DNA from: FEB-22 sp003105195
Lineage (GTDB): Bacteria > Pseudomonadota > Alphaproteobacteria > Rhizobiales > Xanthobacteraceae
DNA: 64,000 nt
Assembly: GCA_027493405.1 (NCBI GenBank)
Contig: JAOSKV010000034.1
Coordinates: 124,001 to 188,000, forward strand
Reading direction: 5' to 3'
In this document: in pieces, positions 9,850 through 18,737 of the stretch
Layout of the letters: each line of letters opens with the position of its first letter
Numbering within the stretch: the stretch's first letter is position 1
Position numbers and translations under genes: made by a program
The notes under the pieces: model-generated
What the model was told of the DNA's origin: nothing
The model's database searches: none
What the model saw: only the letters and a program-made list of their open reading frames with translations

Positions 9850-10219
9850 GTGGAACTGCTGGTAGCGAGCGGAATCGGCGTGCTCACGGCGGCGGGCGTC
9901 TATCTCGTGATGCGCCGGCGCACCTTTCCGGTGGTGATCGGACTGTCGCTCCCCTCCCAAGGGGGGAACCCCTCCCTGTGGGCGCGGGGGGGGCGCGCGC
10001 GACCGGGGGCCGCCGATCGTCGGCGCCACCGCGAACCCGGTCGACCCGCTGCCGCAGGCGCTGGTGCTGACCGCCATCGTGATCTCCTTCGGCATGACGG
10101 CGCTGATCGTGGTGCTGTCGCTGCGCGGCTTCCTCGAGACGGGCTCGGACCGGGTCGACATCTCGGCCTCGGACCGGGACAGCAGCCTCGGATCGCCGCC
10201 GCCGGAAGGCGCGTCATGA
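9850..10219 (+). CDS. mrpC: Mrp antiporter subunit C (sequence damaged near residues 33-53)
   Basis: The start at 9850 reads MELLVASGIGVLTAAGVYLV then RRRTFPVVIGLSL, typical MrpC/NuoK-like N-terminus. From about 9949 to 10009 the DNA turns into runs of C and G, and the expected second membrane segment is lost. The match resumes one frame over as PIVGATANPVDPLPQALVLT then AIVISFGMTALIVVLSLRGF, ending at TGA 10217-10219. Total length (about 122 codons) is normal, so bases appear mis-called in place with a net gain of one. Its stop overlaps the mrpD start (ATGA). Confidence 0.82.
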
Positions 10220-11733
10220 GCCAGTGGCCGATCCTGCCCACGATCCTGCCGGCGCTTGCGGCGGCGCTGCTGGTGCTGGTCGGGCGCGACGACATCCGCC
10301 TGCAGCGCGTGCTGTCGGTCGCAGCGACGCTCGCCCTCGTGGCCGTGGCGGTGGGGCTCTACGTCATGGCGCGGTCGGGCGAGCCGCTGGCCTACCGGCT
10401 GGGCGACTGGCCGGCGCCGTTCGGCATCGTGGTGGTGGCGGACCGGCTCTCGACCACCATGGTGCTGCTCGCCAGCATCGTCGCGTTCGCGGTGCTGCTC
10501 TATGCGGTCAACGGCTGGGACGCGCGGGGACGCCATTTCCACGCCCTGTTCCAGTTCCAATTGCTCGGCATCAACGGCGCCTTCCTGACGGGCGACCTGT
10601 TCAACCTGTTCGTCTTCTTCGAGGTGATGCTGATCGCGTCCTACGGGCTGATGCTGCACGGCGGCGGCGCGCGGCGGCTGAAGGCCGGTTTCCAGTACGT
10701 GGCCGTCAACCTGATCGGCTCGGTCGTGTTCCTGTTCGCGGTCGGGCTCATCTACGCAGTCACCGGCACGCTCAACCTGGCGGACCTCGCCGTGAAGGTG
10801 CCGCAGGTCGCGGCCGGCGACCAGGCGCTGCTCGCCGCTGGCGCCGTCCTGCTGCTCGGCGTGTTCGTGCTCAAGGCCGCGCTGGTGCCGCTGCACTGGT
10901 GGCTGCCGATCACCTATGCGGCGGCGCCGCCCCCGGCCGCGGCGCTGTTCGCGGTCCTCACCAAGGTCGGCGCCTATGCGATCGTGCGCGTCTTCACGCT
11001 GGTCTTCTCGGGCGAGAACGCGCCCGCGGTGGCGGTGGCCGACAGCGTCCTGGTGCCGGCCGCGCTGGTGACGCTCGCGGTCGGCGCCGTCGGCACGCTC
11101 GCGAGCCGCAATCTCCTCGACCTGGTGAGCTTCGCGGTGGTCGCCTCCATGGGCACGCTGCTGATCCCGCTCGGCCTGTTCCGCAGCGAGGCACTGGGCG
11201 GCGCGCTCTACTACCTGATCCACAGCACGCTGATCGCCTGCGCCCTGTTCCTGCTGGTCGACCTCGTCGCCGAGCGCCGCGGCCGCGCCCGCGACCGGCT
11301 GCGCCCGGCGCCGATGCGCCAGCGCGGGCTCGGCGCCGCGCTGTTCCTGGTCGCCGCCATGGGGTTCGTCGGGCTGCCCCCGCTCTCGGGCTTTCTCGGC
11401 AAGCTCCTGATCCTCGACGCCACGCGGGACGCCGCGCTCGGCGCCACGATCTGGAGCGTGATCCTCGCCACCAGCCTCGTCCTGCTCGCGGCTTTCGCGC
11501 GCGCCGGCAGCACGCTGTTCTGGAAGCACGCGCAGAACGAGCGCGAGCCCGCGCAAGCCCTGCGCGCGGCGCCGGTCGCCTGCTTCGGCGGCGTGGTCGC
11601 GCTGATCGTCGGGCTCAGCGTGTTCGCGGGGCCGGTCACGGCCGAGATGCAGGCGGTCGCCCAGCAGGCCGGCGATCGCGGCCTCTACGTGCGCGCCGTG
11701 CTGGGCTCGGCGGTCGCTTCCAGGGGAGAGTGA
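10216..11733 (+). CDS. mrpD: Mrp antiporter subunit D
   Basis: 505 aa, the usual length. It is a polytopic ND2/ND4-like protein with about 14 hydrophobic segments. The motif FEVMLIASYGLML at about residues 136-148 carries the conserved Glu of the family. KAALVPLHWWLPITYA and the following PPPAAALFAVLTKVGAYA match the proton-channel Lys helices. It is homologous to complex I antiporter-like subunits and with MrpA forms the ion-translocating core. The start overlaps the mrpC stop by four bases; mrpE follows after two bases. Confidence 0.93.
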   Translation: MSQWPILPTILPALAAALLVLVGRDDIRLQRVLSVAATLALVAVAVGLYVMARSGEPLAYRLGDWPAPFGIVVVADRLSTTMVLLASIVAFAVLLYAVNGWDARGRHFHALFQFQLLGINGAFLTGDLFNLFVFFEVMLIASYGLMLHGGGARRLKAGFQYVAVNLIGSVVFLFAVGLIYAVTGTLNLADLAVKVPQVAAGDQALLAAGAVLLLGVFVLKAALVPLHWWLPITYAAAPPPAAALFAVLTKVGAYAIVRVFTLVFSGENAPAVAVADSVLVPAALVTLAVGAVGTLASRNLLDLVSFAVVASMGTLLIPLGLFRSEALGGALYYLIHSTLIACALFLLVDLVAERRGRARDRLRPAPMRQRGLGAALFLVAAMGFVGLPPLSGFLGKLLILDATRDAALGATIWSVILATSLVLLAAFARAGSTLFWKHAQNEREPAQALRAAPVACFGGVVALIVGLSVFAGPVTAEMQAVAQQAGDRGLYVRAVLGSAVASRGE

Positions 11734-11735
11734 TC

Positions 11736-12227
11736 ATGCGCCGCCGGCTGGTGCCGCATCCGCTGCTCACCGCGACCATCGTCGTGGTGTGGTGCCTGCT
11801 CCTGAACGACTTCTCGGTCTCCAATGCCGTGCTCGGGCTCCTGGTCGGCGTGCTGGTGCCGATCGCGACCAGCGTCTACTGGCCGCAGCGCGCCTCGGTG
11901 CGCAATCCGCTCGCGATCCTGGAATACGGCGCGATCGTCGCCTGGGACATCGTGGTCTCCAACGTGCAGGTCGCCTACCTGGTCCTGTTCCGCCGCGGCG
12001 ACAGCCTGCGCTCGCATTTCGTCACCGTTCCGCTCGACCTGAAATCGCCCGAGGCGATCGCGACGCTCGCCGGCACCATTACGATGACGCCGGGCACGCT
12101 GACGACCGACGTCAGCGCCGACCGGCGCGCGCTCCTGGTCCACTGCCTCGACACCGCCGACCCGGCCGCGACCGCGGCCGCGATCAAGCAGCGCTACGAG
12201 CGCCGCCTGAAGAGGATCTTCGAATGA
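11736..12227 (+). CDS. mrpE: Mrp antiporter subunit E
   Basis: 163 aa. Two to three N-terminal membrane segments (HPLLTATIVVVWCLL, AVLGLLVGVLVPIA) are followed by a cytoplasmic tail with the family signature TITMTPGTLTTDV near residues 112-124. The ATG follows GGGGAGAG by five bases. MrpE is an accessory membrane subunit needed for full antiport in studied Mrp systems. The stop overlaps the mrpF start by four bases. Confidence 0.92.
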   Translation: MRRRLVPHPLLTATIVVVWCLLLNDFSVSNAVLGLLVGVLVPIATSVYWPQRASVRNPLAILEYGAIVAWDIVVSNVQVAYLVLFRRGDSLRSHFVTVPLDLKSPEAIATLAGTITMTPGTLTTDVSADRRALLVHCLDTADPAATAAAIKQRYERRLKRIFE

Positions 12228-12493
12228 TCGCGTTCGCCAGCGTCTTCGCCCTCGCTGCCGTCGCGGCGGCGATCCTGCTCAATCTCTACCGCCTGCTGGT
12301 CGGGCCGGACGTCACCGACCGCGTGCTGGCGCTGGACACGATGGTGATCAACGCGATCGGCCTCGTGGTGCTGCTCGGCATCCTGCTCGGCACCGGCATG
12401 TATTTCGAGGTTGCGCTCTTGTTCGCCATGGTCGGATTCCTCAGCACCGTCGCGCTCTGCAAGTACCTGCTGCGCGGCAACATCATCGAGTGA
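12224..12493 (+). CDS. mrpF: Mrp antiporter subunit F
   Basis: 89 aa with three membrane segments. The signature RLLVGPDVTDRVLALDT at about residues 23-39 is characteristic of MrpF/MnhF, followed by GLVVLLGILLGTGMYFEVAL. The start overlaps mrpE (ATGA), and the stop overlaps a possible GTG start of mrpG. It is a small membrane subunit of the antiporter complex. Confidence 0.93.
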   Translation: MIAFASVFALAAVAAAILLNLYRLLVGPDVTDRVLALDTMVINAIGLVVLLGILLGTGMYFEVALLFAMVGFLSTVALCKYLLRGNIIE

Positions 12494-12498
12494 CATCC

Positions 12499-12867
12499 AT
12501 GACGACGGCGATCGAGCTGATCATCGCGGGTTTCATCGTCAGCGGCGGCTTCTTCCTGTTCGTCGGCTCGTTCGGGCTCGCCAAGCTGCCCGATACCATG
12601 CGGCGCCTGCACGGACCGACCAAGGCGACCACGCTCGGCATCGGCTCGCTGCTGATCGCCTCCATGCTCTATTTCCTGCTCGCGCGACGCGAGCCGTCGA
12701 TCCACGAGCTCTTGATCACGATCTTCCTGTTCCTGACCGCGCCGGTCAGCGCCAACATGATCGCCAAGGCCCATCTCCTGCGCGCTTCCGGCGCGGCGCG
12801 GGACCTGCCCGAGACCGAGGACGGCTGGGCCACCTTCACGCGGCCGGTCCGCAACGGCGTCGACTGA
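12499..12867 (+). CDS. mrpG: Mrp antiporter subunit G, last gene of the operon
   Basis: 122 aa from ATG 12499; a GTG at 12490 in frame would add three residues and overlap mrpF. It has three hydrophobic segments. The motif GSFGLAKLPDTMRRLHGPTK at about residues 24-43 identifies MrpG/MnhG. With it the set A(B)-C-D-E-F-G is complete and in the standard order, so this is a group with fused A-B as in rhizobial Pha systems. A small hairpin follows eight bases after the stop. Confidence 0.92.
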   Translation: MTTAIELIIAGFIVSGGFFLFVGSFGLAKLPDTMRRLHGPTKATTLGIGSLLIASMLYFLLARREPSIHELLITIFLFLTAPVSANMIAKAHLLRASGAARDLPETEDGWATFTRPVRNGVD

Positions 12868-12874
12868 AGCGCCG

Positions 12875-12895
12875 CGGTCGACAAGGAATCGACCG
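12875..12895 (+). terminator. hairpin after mrpG
   Basis: The arms CGGTCGA (12875-12881) and TCGACCG (12889-12895) enclose a seven-base loop, eight bases after the mrpG stop. There is no T tract, so it may only protect the 3' end of the transcript. Confidence 0.3.
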
Positions 12896-13065
12896 GCTGC
12901 CCGCCGGCGGACGATCCGTGCGATTTGCGCCCACTACAGAATCGAGCACCGCGCGCTGGCGCCGGCGCCCTGAATTCGGGCGAATGGCGCACGCATGGGC
13001 CGGCGCCCAACGCGGCGTGCGGAGCCGCGAGAGCGCGGCGCGCGTCCTCGTCTTCGGTCAACAAA

Positions 13066-13101
13066 GGTCAAATTGACCTTGCTTAGCCAAGCCTTTACGG
13101 T
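13066..13101 (+). promoter_or_regulatory. palindrome overlapping a possible promoter of the liv-type operon
   Basis: GGTCAA-A-TTGACC at 13066-13078 is an exact 6+1+6 palindrome. Its right arm reads as a -35 (TTGACC), with TACGGT at 13096-13101 seventeen bases on as a poor -10. If used, the 5' leader of the binding-protein gene would be about 180 bases. A repressor or activator at the palindrome would block or contact RNA polymerase. Not confirmed. Confidence 0.35.
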
Positions 13102-13287
13102 CGCCGAAAACGCCAGGGAGGGCATGCGCCAGTCGATCATCGGCAGCCTCGCGCGCGGCGGTGGCCGCGGACGAGCTGCAGCTATGGCTCCGCACGACGA
13201 TACAATTCGACACGTGATGAACTGCAGGCGGTACGGCTTCGGGACGCCGTCCCGCGACCCGCAACACAGAACCCGGGGGAGACTTCC

Positions 13288-14469
13288 ATGAAGCGAACTC
13301 TGATCGGACTTTGCGGCCTCGCGGCCGCGCTCATCGGCGCCTCCGCGGCGGGGGCCCAGGAGACCATCAAGATCGGCCTGATCCTGCCCTATTCGGGGCA
13401 GTTCGCCGACGGCGCCACGCAGATGGACAACGCGGTCAAGCTCTACATGAAGCAGAAGGGCGACACGGTCGCGGGCAAGAAGATCGAGATCATCCGCAAG
13501 GACGTCGGCGGCATCGCGCCGGACGTCGCCAAGCGCCTCGCGCAGGAGCTCATCGTGCGCGACAAGGTCGACATCATCACGGGCTTCCTGCTGACCCCGA
13601 ACGCGCTGGCGGCGGGCGACGTCTCCAAGGATGCCAAGAAGTTCATGGTGGTGATGAACGCGGCCACCGCGATCATCACGACGAAGTCGCCCTACATGGC
13701 GCGCGTGTCGCTGACGATCCCACAGGTCAACGAGCCGTTCGGCGGATGGGCGGCCAAGAGCGGGGTGAAGAAGGCCTACACCATGGTGTCGGACTACGGG
13801 CCCGGCCACGACGCGGAGCAGAGCTTCCAGCGCGGCTTCAAGGAGGCGGGCGGCGAGATCATCGGCTCGGTGCGCATGCCGGTGGCGAACCCGGACTTCT
13901 CGGCCTTCGTGCAGCGCGCCAAGGACCTCAACCCGGAGGCCATCTACGTCTTCATCCCGGGCGGCGCGCAGCCGGCCGCGATCGCCAAGGCCTTCGCGGA
14001 CCGCGGCATCGATCCGAAGAAGACCAAGGTCTTCGCCCAGGGCGAGCTCACCGAGGACGAGGCGCGGGCCAGCATGGGCGACGCGGCGGTCGGCATCATC
14101 ACGACCTTCCACTACGACCACAATCACCAGTCGGCGATGAACCGTGAGTTCGTGAAGGCCTTCAACGCCGACTACAAGCGCAATCCGAACCTGTTCTCGA
14201 TCGGCGGCTGGGACGGCATGCATCTCATCTACGAGACGCTGAAGAAGACCGGCGGCAAGACCGACGCCGAGGCGCTGATCGCGGCCGCCAAGGGCATGGC
14301 CTGGGAGAGCCCGCGCGGCCCGATCAGCATCGATCCGGAGACCCGCGACGTGATCCAGACGGTGTACATCCGCCGCGTCGAGAAGGTCGGCGACAAGACC
14401 CTCAATGTCGAGATCGACAAGATCGAGAAGGTCAAGGATCCGGTCAAGGCGCGGATGAAGACCAACTGA
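13288..14469 (+). CDS. periplasmic substrate-binding protein of a branched-chain-amino-acid-type ABC transporter
   Basis: 393 aa. A signal peptide of about 23 residues (MKRTLIGLCGLAAALIGASA, cleavage after AGA) precedes a type-I periplasmic fold starting ETIKIGLILPYSGQFADGA. It belongs to the LivK/HAA family (Peripla_BP_6), where the fold binds amino acids, short amides or aromatic acids; the ligand cannot be predicted. The ATG follows GGGGGAGA by six bases. It leads an operon with two permeases and two ATPases. No frameshift, and length is usual. Confidence 0.88.
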   Translation: MKRTLIGLCGLAAALIGASAAGAQETIKIGLILPYSGQFADGATQMDNAVKLYMKQKGDTVAGKKIEIIRKDVGGIAPDVAKRLAQELIVRDKVDIITGFLLTPNALAAGDVSKDAKKFMVVMNAATAIITTKSPYMARVSLTIPQVNEPFGGWAAKSGVKKAYTMVSDYGPGHDAEQSFQRGFKEAGGEIIGSVRMPVANPDFSAFVQRAKDLNPEAIYVFIPGGAQPAAIAKAFADRGIDPKKTKVFAQGELTEDEARASMGDAAVGIITTFHYDHNHQSAMNREFVKAFNADYKRNPNLFSIGGWDGMHLIYETLKKTGGKTDAEALIAAAKGMAWESPRGPISIDPETRDVIQTVYIRRVEKVGDKTLNVEIDKIEKVKDPVKARMKTN

Positions 14470-14500
14470 CCCCGGTCCGCGAGGCGGTGCCGGCAGGCAC

Positions 14501-15382
14501 GTGGCGATGATCGGTTCGGTCCTGGGCCCTTTCGTAGGCGTTGTCTTCGACGGCTTCGCCTACGGAATGCTGCTGTTCCTCCTCTCGGTCGGCCTGTCCG
14601 TCACCCTGGGGATGATGAACTTCGTCAACCTGGCGCACTGTGCGTTCGCCATGATCGGCGGCTACGTCACGGTGACCTTGATGAACCGGCTCTCCTGGCC
14701 GTTCTTCGCCACCTTGCCGGCCGCGTTCCTGGCCGCGGCGGCGATCAGCGTGGTGCTCGAGCGGGTCTTCTACCGGCGGCTCTACCGGGCGGGCGAGCTC
14801 GACCAGGTGCTGCTCACCATCGGGCTCGCCTTCATCGCGGTCGCGAGCGCGGCCTACATCTACGGCACGATCCTGCAGCCCGTGCAGATGCCGCCCTACC
14901 TGCGCGGCTCCTGGAACGTGCTCGGGATCAACTTCGCGGTCTACCGGGTGTTCCTGGTGGCCGTGTCGCTGGTCGTCACGGTGGCGCTGGTCGCGGCGCT
15001 GGAATACACGCGTTTCGGCGCGCAGGTGCGGGCCGCCGTCGACAACCAGCGCATGGCGCGCGGCCTCGGCATCAATGTGGAAGGAATCTTCGCGGTCACT
15101 TTCGCGCTCGGCAGCGGTCTCGCGGGGCTCGGCGGGGCGCTGGCGATCGAGATCCTCGGCCTCGATCCGAGCTTCGCGCTGCATTACCTCGTCTACGTGC
15201 TGATCGTGGTGTCGGTCGGCGGGCTCGGCTCGATCGGCGGCTCCTTCCTGGCCGCGACCCTGCTCGGCATCAGCGATTCGGCCGGCAAGTACTACGTGCC
15301 GGAGATCGGCGCCTTCCTGATCTACCTCGTCATGGTGGCCCTCCTGATGTGGCGGCCGCACGGGCTGTTCGGGAGGCGCTGA
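14501..15382 (+). CDS. livH: LivH-family inner-membrane permease
   Basis: 293 aa from the GTG; an ATG two codons on is an equal choice. Eight or so membrane segments. The family signature GMMNFVNLAHCAFAMIGGYV lies near residues 36-55, and GLGINVEGIFAVTFALGSGL near 186-205 is the loop that contacts the ATPase. It pairs with the LivM-like permease one base downstream. Imports the ligand of the upstream binding protein. A weak GTGCC/GGCAC hairpin lies in the 31-base gap from the binding-protein gene. Confidence 0.9.
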   Translation: MAMIGSVLGPFVGVVFDGFAYGMLLFLLSVGLSVTLGMMNFVNLAHCAFAMIGGYVTVTLMNRLSWPFFATLPAAFLAAAAISVVLERVFYRRLYRAGELDQVLLTIGLAFIAVASAAYIYGTILQPVQMPPYLRGSWNVLGINFAVYRVFLVAVSLVVTVALVAALEYTRFGAQVRAAVDNQRMARGLGINVEGIFAVTFALGSGLAGLGGALAIEILGLDPSFALHYLVYVLIVVSVGGLGSIGGSFLAATLLGISDSAGKYYVPEIGAFLIYLVMVALLMWRPHGLFGRR

Positions 15383-15383
15383 C

Positions 15384-16376
15384 ATGCATCAGGCCGTTCC
15401 GGCGCTCGCGCCGCACGCCTATTTCGAGGCGCAGAGGCGGTGGCGCGCGATCGAGGGCGTGTTCTGGCTGTCGACCCTGCTGCCCTTCTTTCTTTTCCCC
15501 GACTACCTCGTGCTGGCGAGCCAGATCGCCATCACGGCGCTGTTCGCGCTCTCGCTCGACCTGATCCTCGGCTATGCGGGCATCGTCTCGCTCGGGCACG
15601 CGGCCTTCTTCGGCCTCGGCGCCTATGCGGCCGGGATCCTCTCCAAGCACGGCTGGGGCGAGCCGATCAGCGGCCTCATCTTCGGCGCGGCGGTCGCGGG
15701 CCTCACCGGCTATCTCACGAGCTTCGTGATCGCGCGCTTCCGCCACCTCGCGCTGATCATGCTCACGCTCGGCTTCGGCTTCCTGGTGCTGGAGGCCGCC
15801 AACAGCGCGACCTGGCTCACCGGCGGCGCCGACGGGCTGCAGGGCGTGAACATGTGGCCGCTGCTCGGCACCTTCCGCTTCGACCTGTGGGGCTACACGG
15901 CCTACGGCTACGCCCTGGCCGTGCTGTTCCTCGTGTTCCTGCTGGCGCGGCGGCTGATCCACTCGCCGTTCGGGCTGGCGCTGCGCGGCATCCGCGAGAA
16001 CCCGGTGCGGATGCCGGCGATCGGCGCACACAGCGACGCGCATATCCGCAAGGTCTACACGCTCTCCGCCGCGATCGCCGGCATCGCGGGGGCGCTGCTG
16101 ACACAGACCACCGAGACCGTGTCGCTCGGCGTGCTCGATTTCCAGCGCTCCGCCGACGTGGTCGTGATCCTGATCCTGGGCGGGGCCGGCCGGCTCTATG
16201 GCGGCCTGGTCGGCGCCATCATCTTCATGGTGGCGCGCGACCGCTTCTCGGGCATCAATCCGCAATACTGGTACTTCTGGATCGGCCTGCTGCTCGTCGC
16301 CGTGGTGATGTTCCTGCCGAACGGGATCCTGGGCGGGCTCGCGCAGCTCACCGCCAGGTGGCGAGGCCGCCAGTGA
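15384..16376 (+). CDS. livM: LivM-family inner-membrane permease
   Basis: 330 aa. Signature LGYAGIVSLGHAAFFGLGAY near residues 62-81, and the ATPase-contact loop GIRENPVRMPAIGAHS near 204-219. It ends in LPNGILGGLAQL, typical of the family. An N-terminal extension of about 30 residues precedes the first membrane segment. Begins one base after the livH stop and its TGA overlaps the GTG of livG, so translation is coupled through the operon. Confidence 0.9.
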   Translation: MHQAVPALAPHAYFEAQRRWRAIEGVFWLSTLLPFFLFPDYLVLASQIAITALFALSLDLILGYAGIVSLGHAAFFGLGAYAAGILSKHGWGEPISGLIFGAAVAGLTGYLTSFVIARFRHLALIMLTLGFGFLVLEAANSATWLTGGADGLQGVNMWPLLGTFRFDLWGYTAYGYALAVLFLVFLLARRLIHSPFGLALRGIRENPVRMPAIGAHSDAHIRKVYTLSAAIAGIAGALLTQTTETVSLGVLDFQRSADVVVILILGGAGRLYGGLVGAIIFMVARDRFSGINPQYWYFWIGLLLVAVVMFLPNGILGGLAQLTARWRGRQ

Positions 16377-17120
16377 GCGCGCCGGCCCTCGCGACGCGCG
16401 GCCTCGACAAGCGCTTCGGCTCCCTGCTGGTGGCCGGCGACATCGAGCTCGCGCTGCCCAGGGGCGCGCGCTACGCGCTGATCGGCCCGAACGGCGCCGG
16501 CAAGACCACGCTGATCAACCTGATGACCGGCATGCTGCGTCCCGACGCCGGGCAGATCCTGCTCGGCGGGGAGGACATCACGGCGCTGCCGCCGCAGGCG
16601 CGCGTCAAGCGCGGCCTCGTGCGCACCTTCCAGATCAACACGCTGTTCCCGCATCTCACGGCGCTCGAGGCCGTGACGCTCGCGGTCTGCGAGCGGCGCG
16701 GACAGGCCGGGCAATGGTGGCAGGGGCTCGGCCGGCACCGCGCGACCGTGGAGGAGGCCTACGAGATCCTCGCCTCGCTGCGGCTTTCGGGCGAGGCGCA
16801 TCACGTGACCCGCGAGCTCGCCTACGGCAAGCAGCGCCTGCTCGAGATCGCGCTCGCGCTCGCGACGCGCCCGAAGGTGCTGCTGCTCGACGAGCCGGCG
16901 GCCGGCGTGCCGAAGGAGGAGAGTGCCGAATTGTTCACCGTGATCGCCTCGCTCTCGCAGGACATCGCGGTGCTGTTCATCGAGCACGACATGAACGTCG
17001 TGTTCCGCTTCGCGAGCCGCATCATCGTGATGGTGGGCGGCCGCATCCTGCTCGAGGGCCGGCCCGACGAGATCGCGGCCGATCCGCGCGTGCGCGAGGT
17101 CTATCTCGGCGGGGCGCATC

Positions 17121-17128
<8 letters not shown>
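16373..17128 (+). CDS. livG: LivG-type ABC transporter ATPase
   Basis: 251 aa starting at a GTG that overlaps the livM stop. Walker A is GPNGAGKTT at about residues 39-47, the Q loop lies in VRTFQINTLFPHLT, the ABC signature is the LivG variant LAYGKQRLLEIA, Walker B is VLLLDEPAAGV and the switch His lies in FIEHDMNVV. The LivG-specific C-terminus (EVYLGG) is present. The stop overlaps the livF start by eight bases. Confidence 0.92.
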
Positions 17129-17837
<709 letters not shown>

Positions 17838-17855
17838 CGCGTTCCTCTCGGGGTA

Positions 17856-17888
17856 GGTGCAAGAGCCGCGTCAGCGGCGTATTGCACC
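17856..17888 (+). terminator. two-tier stem-loop after livF
   Basis: An outer stem GGTGCAA/TTGCACC (17856-17862 and 17882-17888) encloses an inner stem CCGC/GCGG with a four-base loop. It sits 18 bases past the livF stop. There is no T tract, so it may be a Rho-assisted or processing end. Confidence 0.45.
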
Positions 17889-18038
17889 GTCAGCGCGTCA
17901 GCAAGACACGATCGCTGCAATGCGGCGCTTCGTGGCTGCTTCCGGCCAGGAGCGGCGATCATCATTTCATGGCCGTTCTTCCCCAGCCTTGATTTGACGA
18001 GCGTCAATCCGCCGCCCCCTCCGCTGCAAGAGGCTGGG

Positions 18039-18077
18039 TTGACATGGCGAAAAAGATATGAGAATGAACGTTCGCTC
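18039..18077 (+). promoter_or_regulatory. promoter and TetR-type operator of the tetR-MFP-RND operon
   Basis: An exact TTGACA (-35) lies at 18039-18044. Where the -10 should fall there is a partly symmetric site centred at 18069/18070: an exact GAACGTTC core with outer GA and TC matching at 18062-63 and 18076-77. Local DNA is AT-richer than its surroundings. TetR-family repressors commonly bind such sites beside their own genes, so autoregulation of the operon is likely. The ATG is 33 bases downstream. Confidence 0.5.
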
Positions 18078-18110
18078 CACTATTTTGCAGTGCAATATCG
18101 GGCCGCTTCC

Positions 18111-18737
18111 ATGCGTCGCGTCAACGTGCAGCTTCAGGCCGACCGCCGATCGGAAATTCTCGACGCCGCCCAGCGGTGCTTCGTGCGCTCGGGGTTCCAC
18201 CGAGCCTCGATGCAGGAGATCTGCGCCGAAGCCGGGATGAGTCCCGGCAATCTCTATCGCTACTTCCGCTCCAAGGAAGCGATCATCGCGGCGATCGCGG
18301 AGCGCGACCGCGCGCAGGCTGCCGCCGACTTCGCGGCCGTGGACCAGGCGCCCGACTTCTTCTCCGGCATCGAGGCGCTCGGCCGCTACTACCTGGTCGA
18401 GCGCAGCCAGGAAGAGATGGCGCTCTGCCTCGAGATCATGGCCGAGGCGCGCCGCAACCCCGAAGTGGGTCGCATCCACCAGGCGATCGACCGGGACGTG
18501 CAGGCGGGGCTCGCCGCCGTGCTGCGGCGCGCGGCGGAGCGCGGCGAGATCCCGCGCGACCTGGACTTCGAGAAGGTCGTCGCCGTGCTGATGGCGCTCG
18601 GCGACGGCATCGAGCGGCGCCGCGCCGTCGATTCGGGTTTCGACGCCGAGGCCGTGTTCCCGCTGGTCCTCGACGTCGTGAAGTTCCTGCTCAGCGATCG
18701 CCGCGCCGGGGACGCGCGGCAGGGAGTTGCGTCATGA
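18111..18737 (+). CDS. TetR-family transcriptional repressor of the RND operon
   Basis: 208 aa from ATG 18111; longer in-frame starts would run through the promoter. The DNA-binding domain starts near residue 10 (RRSEILDAAQRCFVRSGFHR), with the recognition helix in SMQEICAEAGMSPGNLYRYF. The C-terminal ligand domain is of the AcrR_C type. The stop overlaps the start of the membrane-fusion-protein gene by four bases, so regulator and pump are made together. Ligand unknown; by analogy a pump substrate would relieve repression. Confidence 0.88.
   Translation: MRRVNVQLQADRRSEILDAAQRCFVRSGFHRASMQEICAEAGMSPGNLYRYFRSKEAIIAAIAERDRAQAAADFAAVDQAPDFFSGIEALGRYYLVERSQEEMALCLEIMAEARRNPEVGRIHQAIDRDVQAGLAAVLRRAAERGEIPRDLDFEKVVAVLMALGDGIERRRAVDSGFDAEAVFPLVLDVVKFLLSDRRAGDARQGVAS

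Larger units (their letters stand above)
12868..13287. other. 420-bp non-coding gap between mrpG and the ABC operon
   Basis: It holds a weak hairpin (12875-12895), a GGTCAA-A-TTGACC hyphenated palindrome (13066-13078) and a possible -10 (TACAAT, 13201-13206) with no good -35. Base composition around 13050-13110 and 13190-13230 is less GC-rich than the genes, as expected of a promoter region. No convincing gene was seen on either strand. Confidence 0.5.

Noticed and set aside
13201..13206. TACAAT as -10 of the liv-type operon
   Set aside because: No -35 at 16-18 bases upstream; mentioned only in the gap description.
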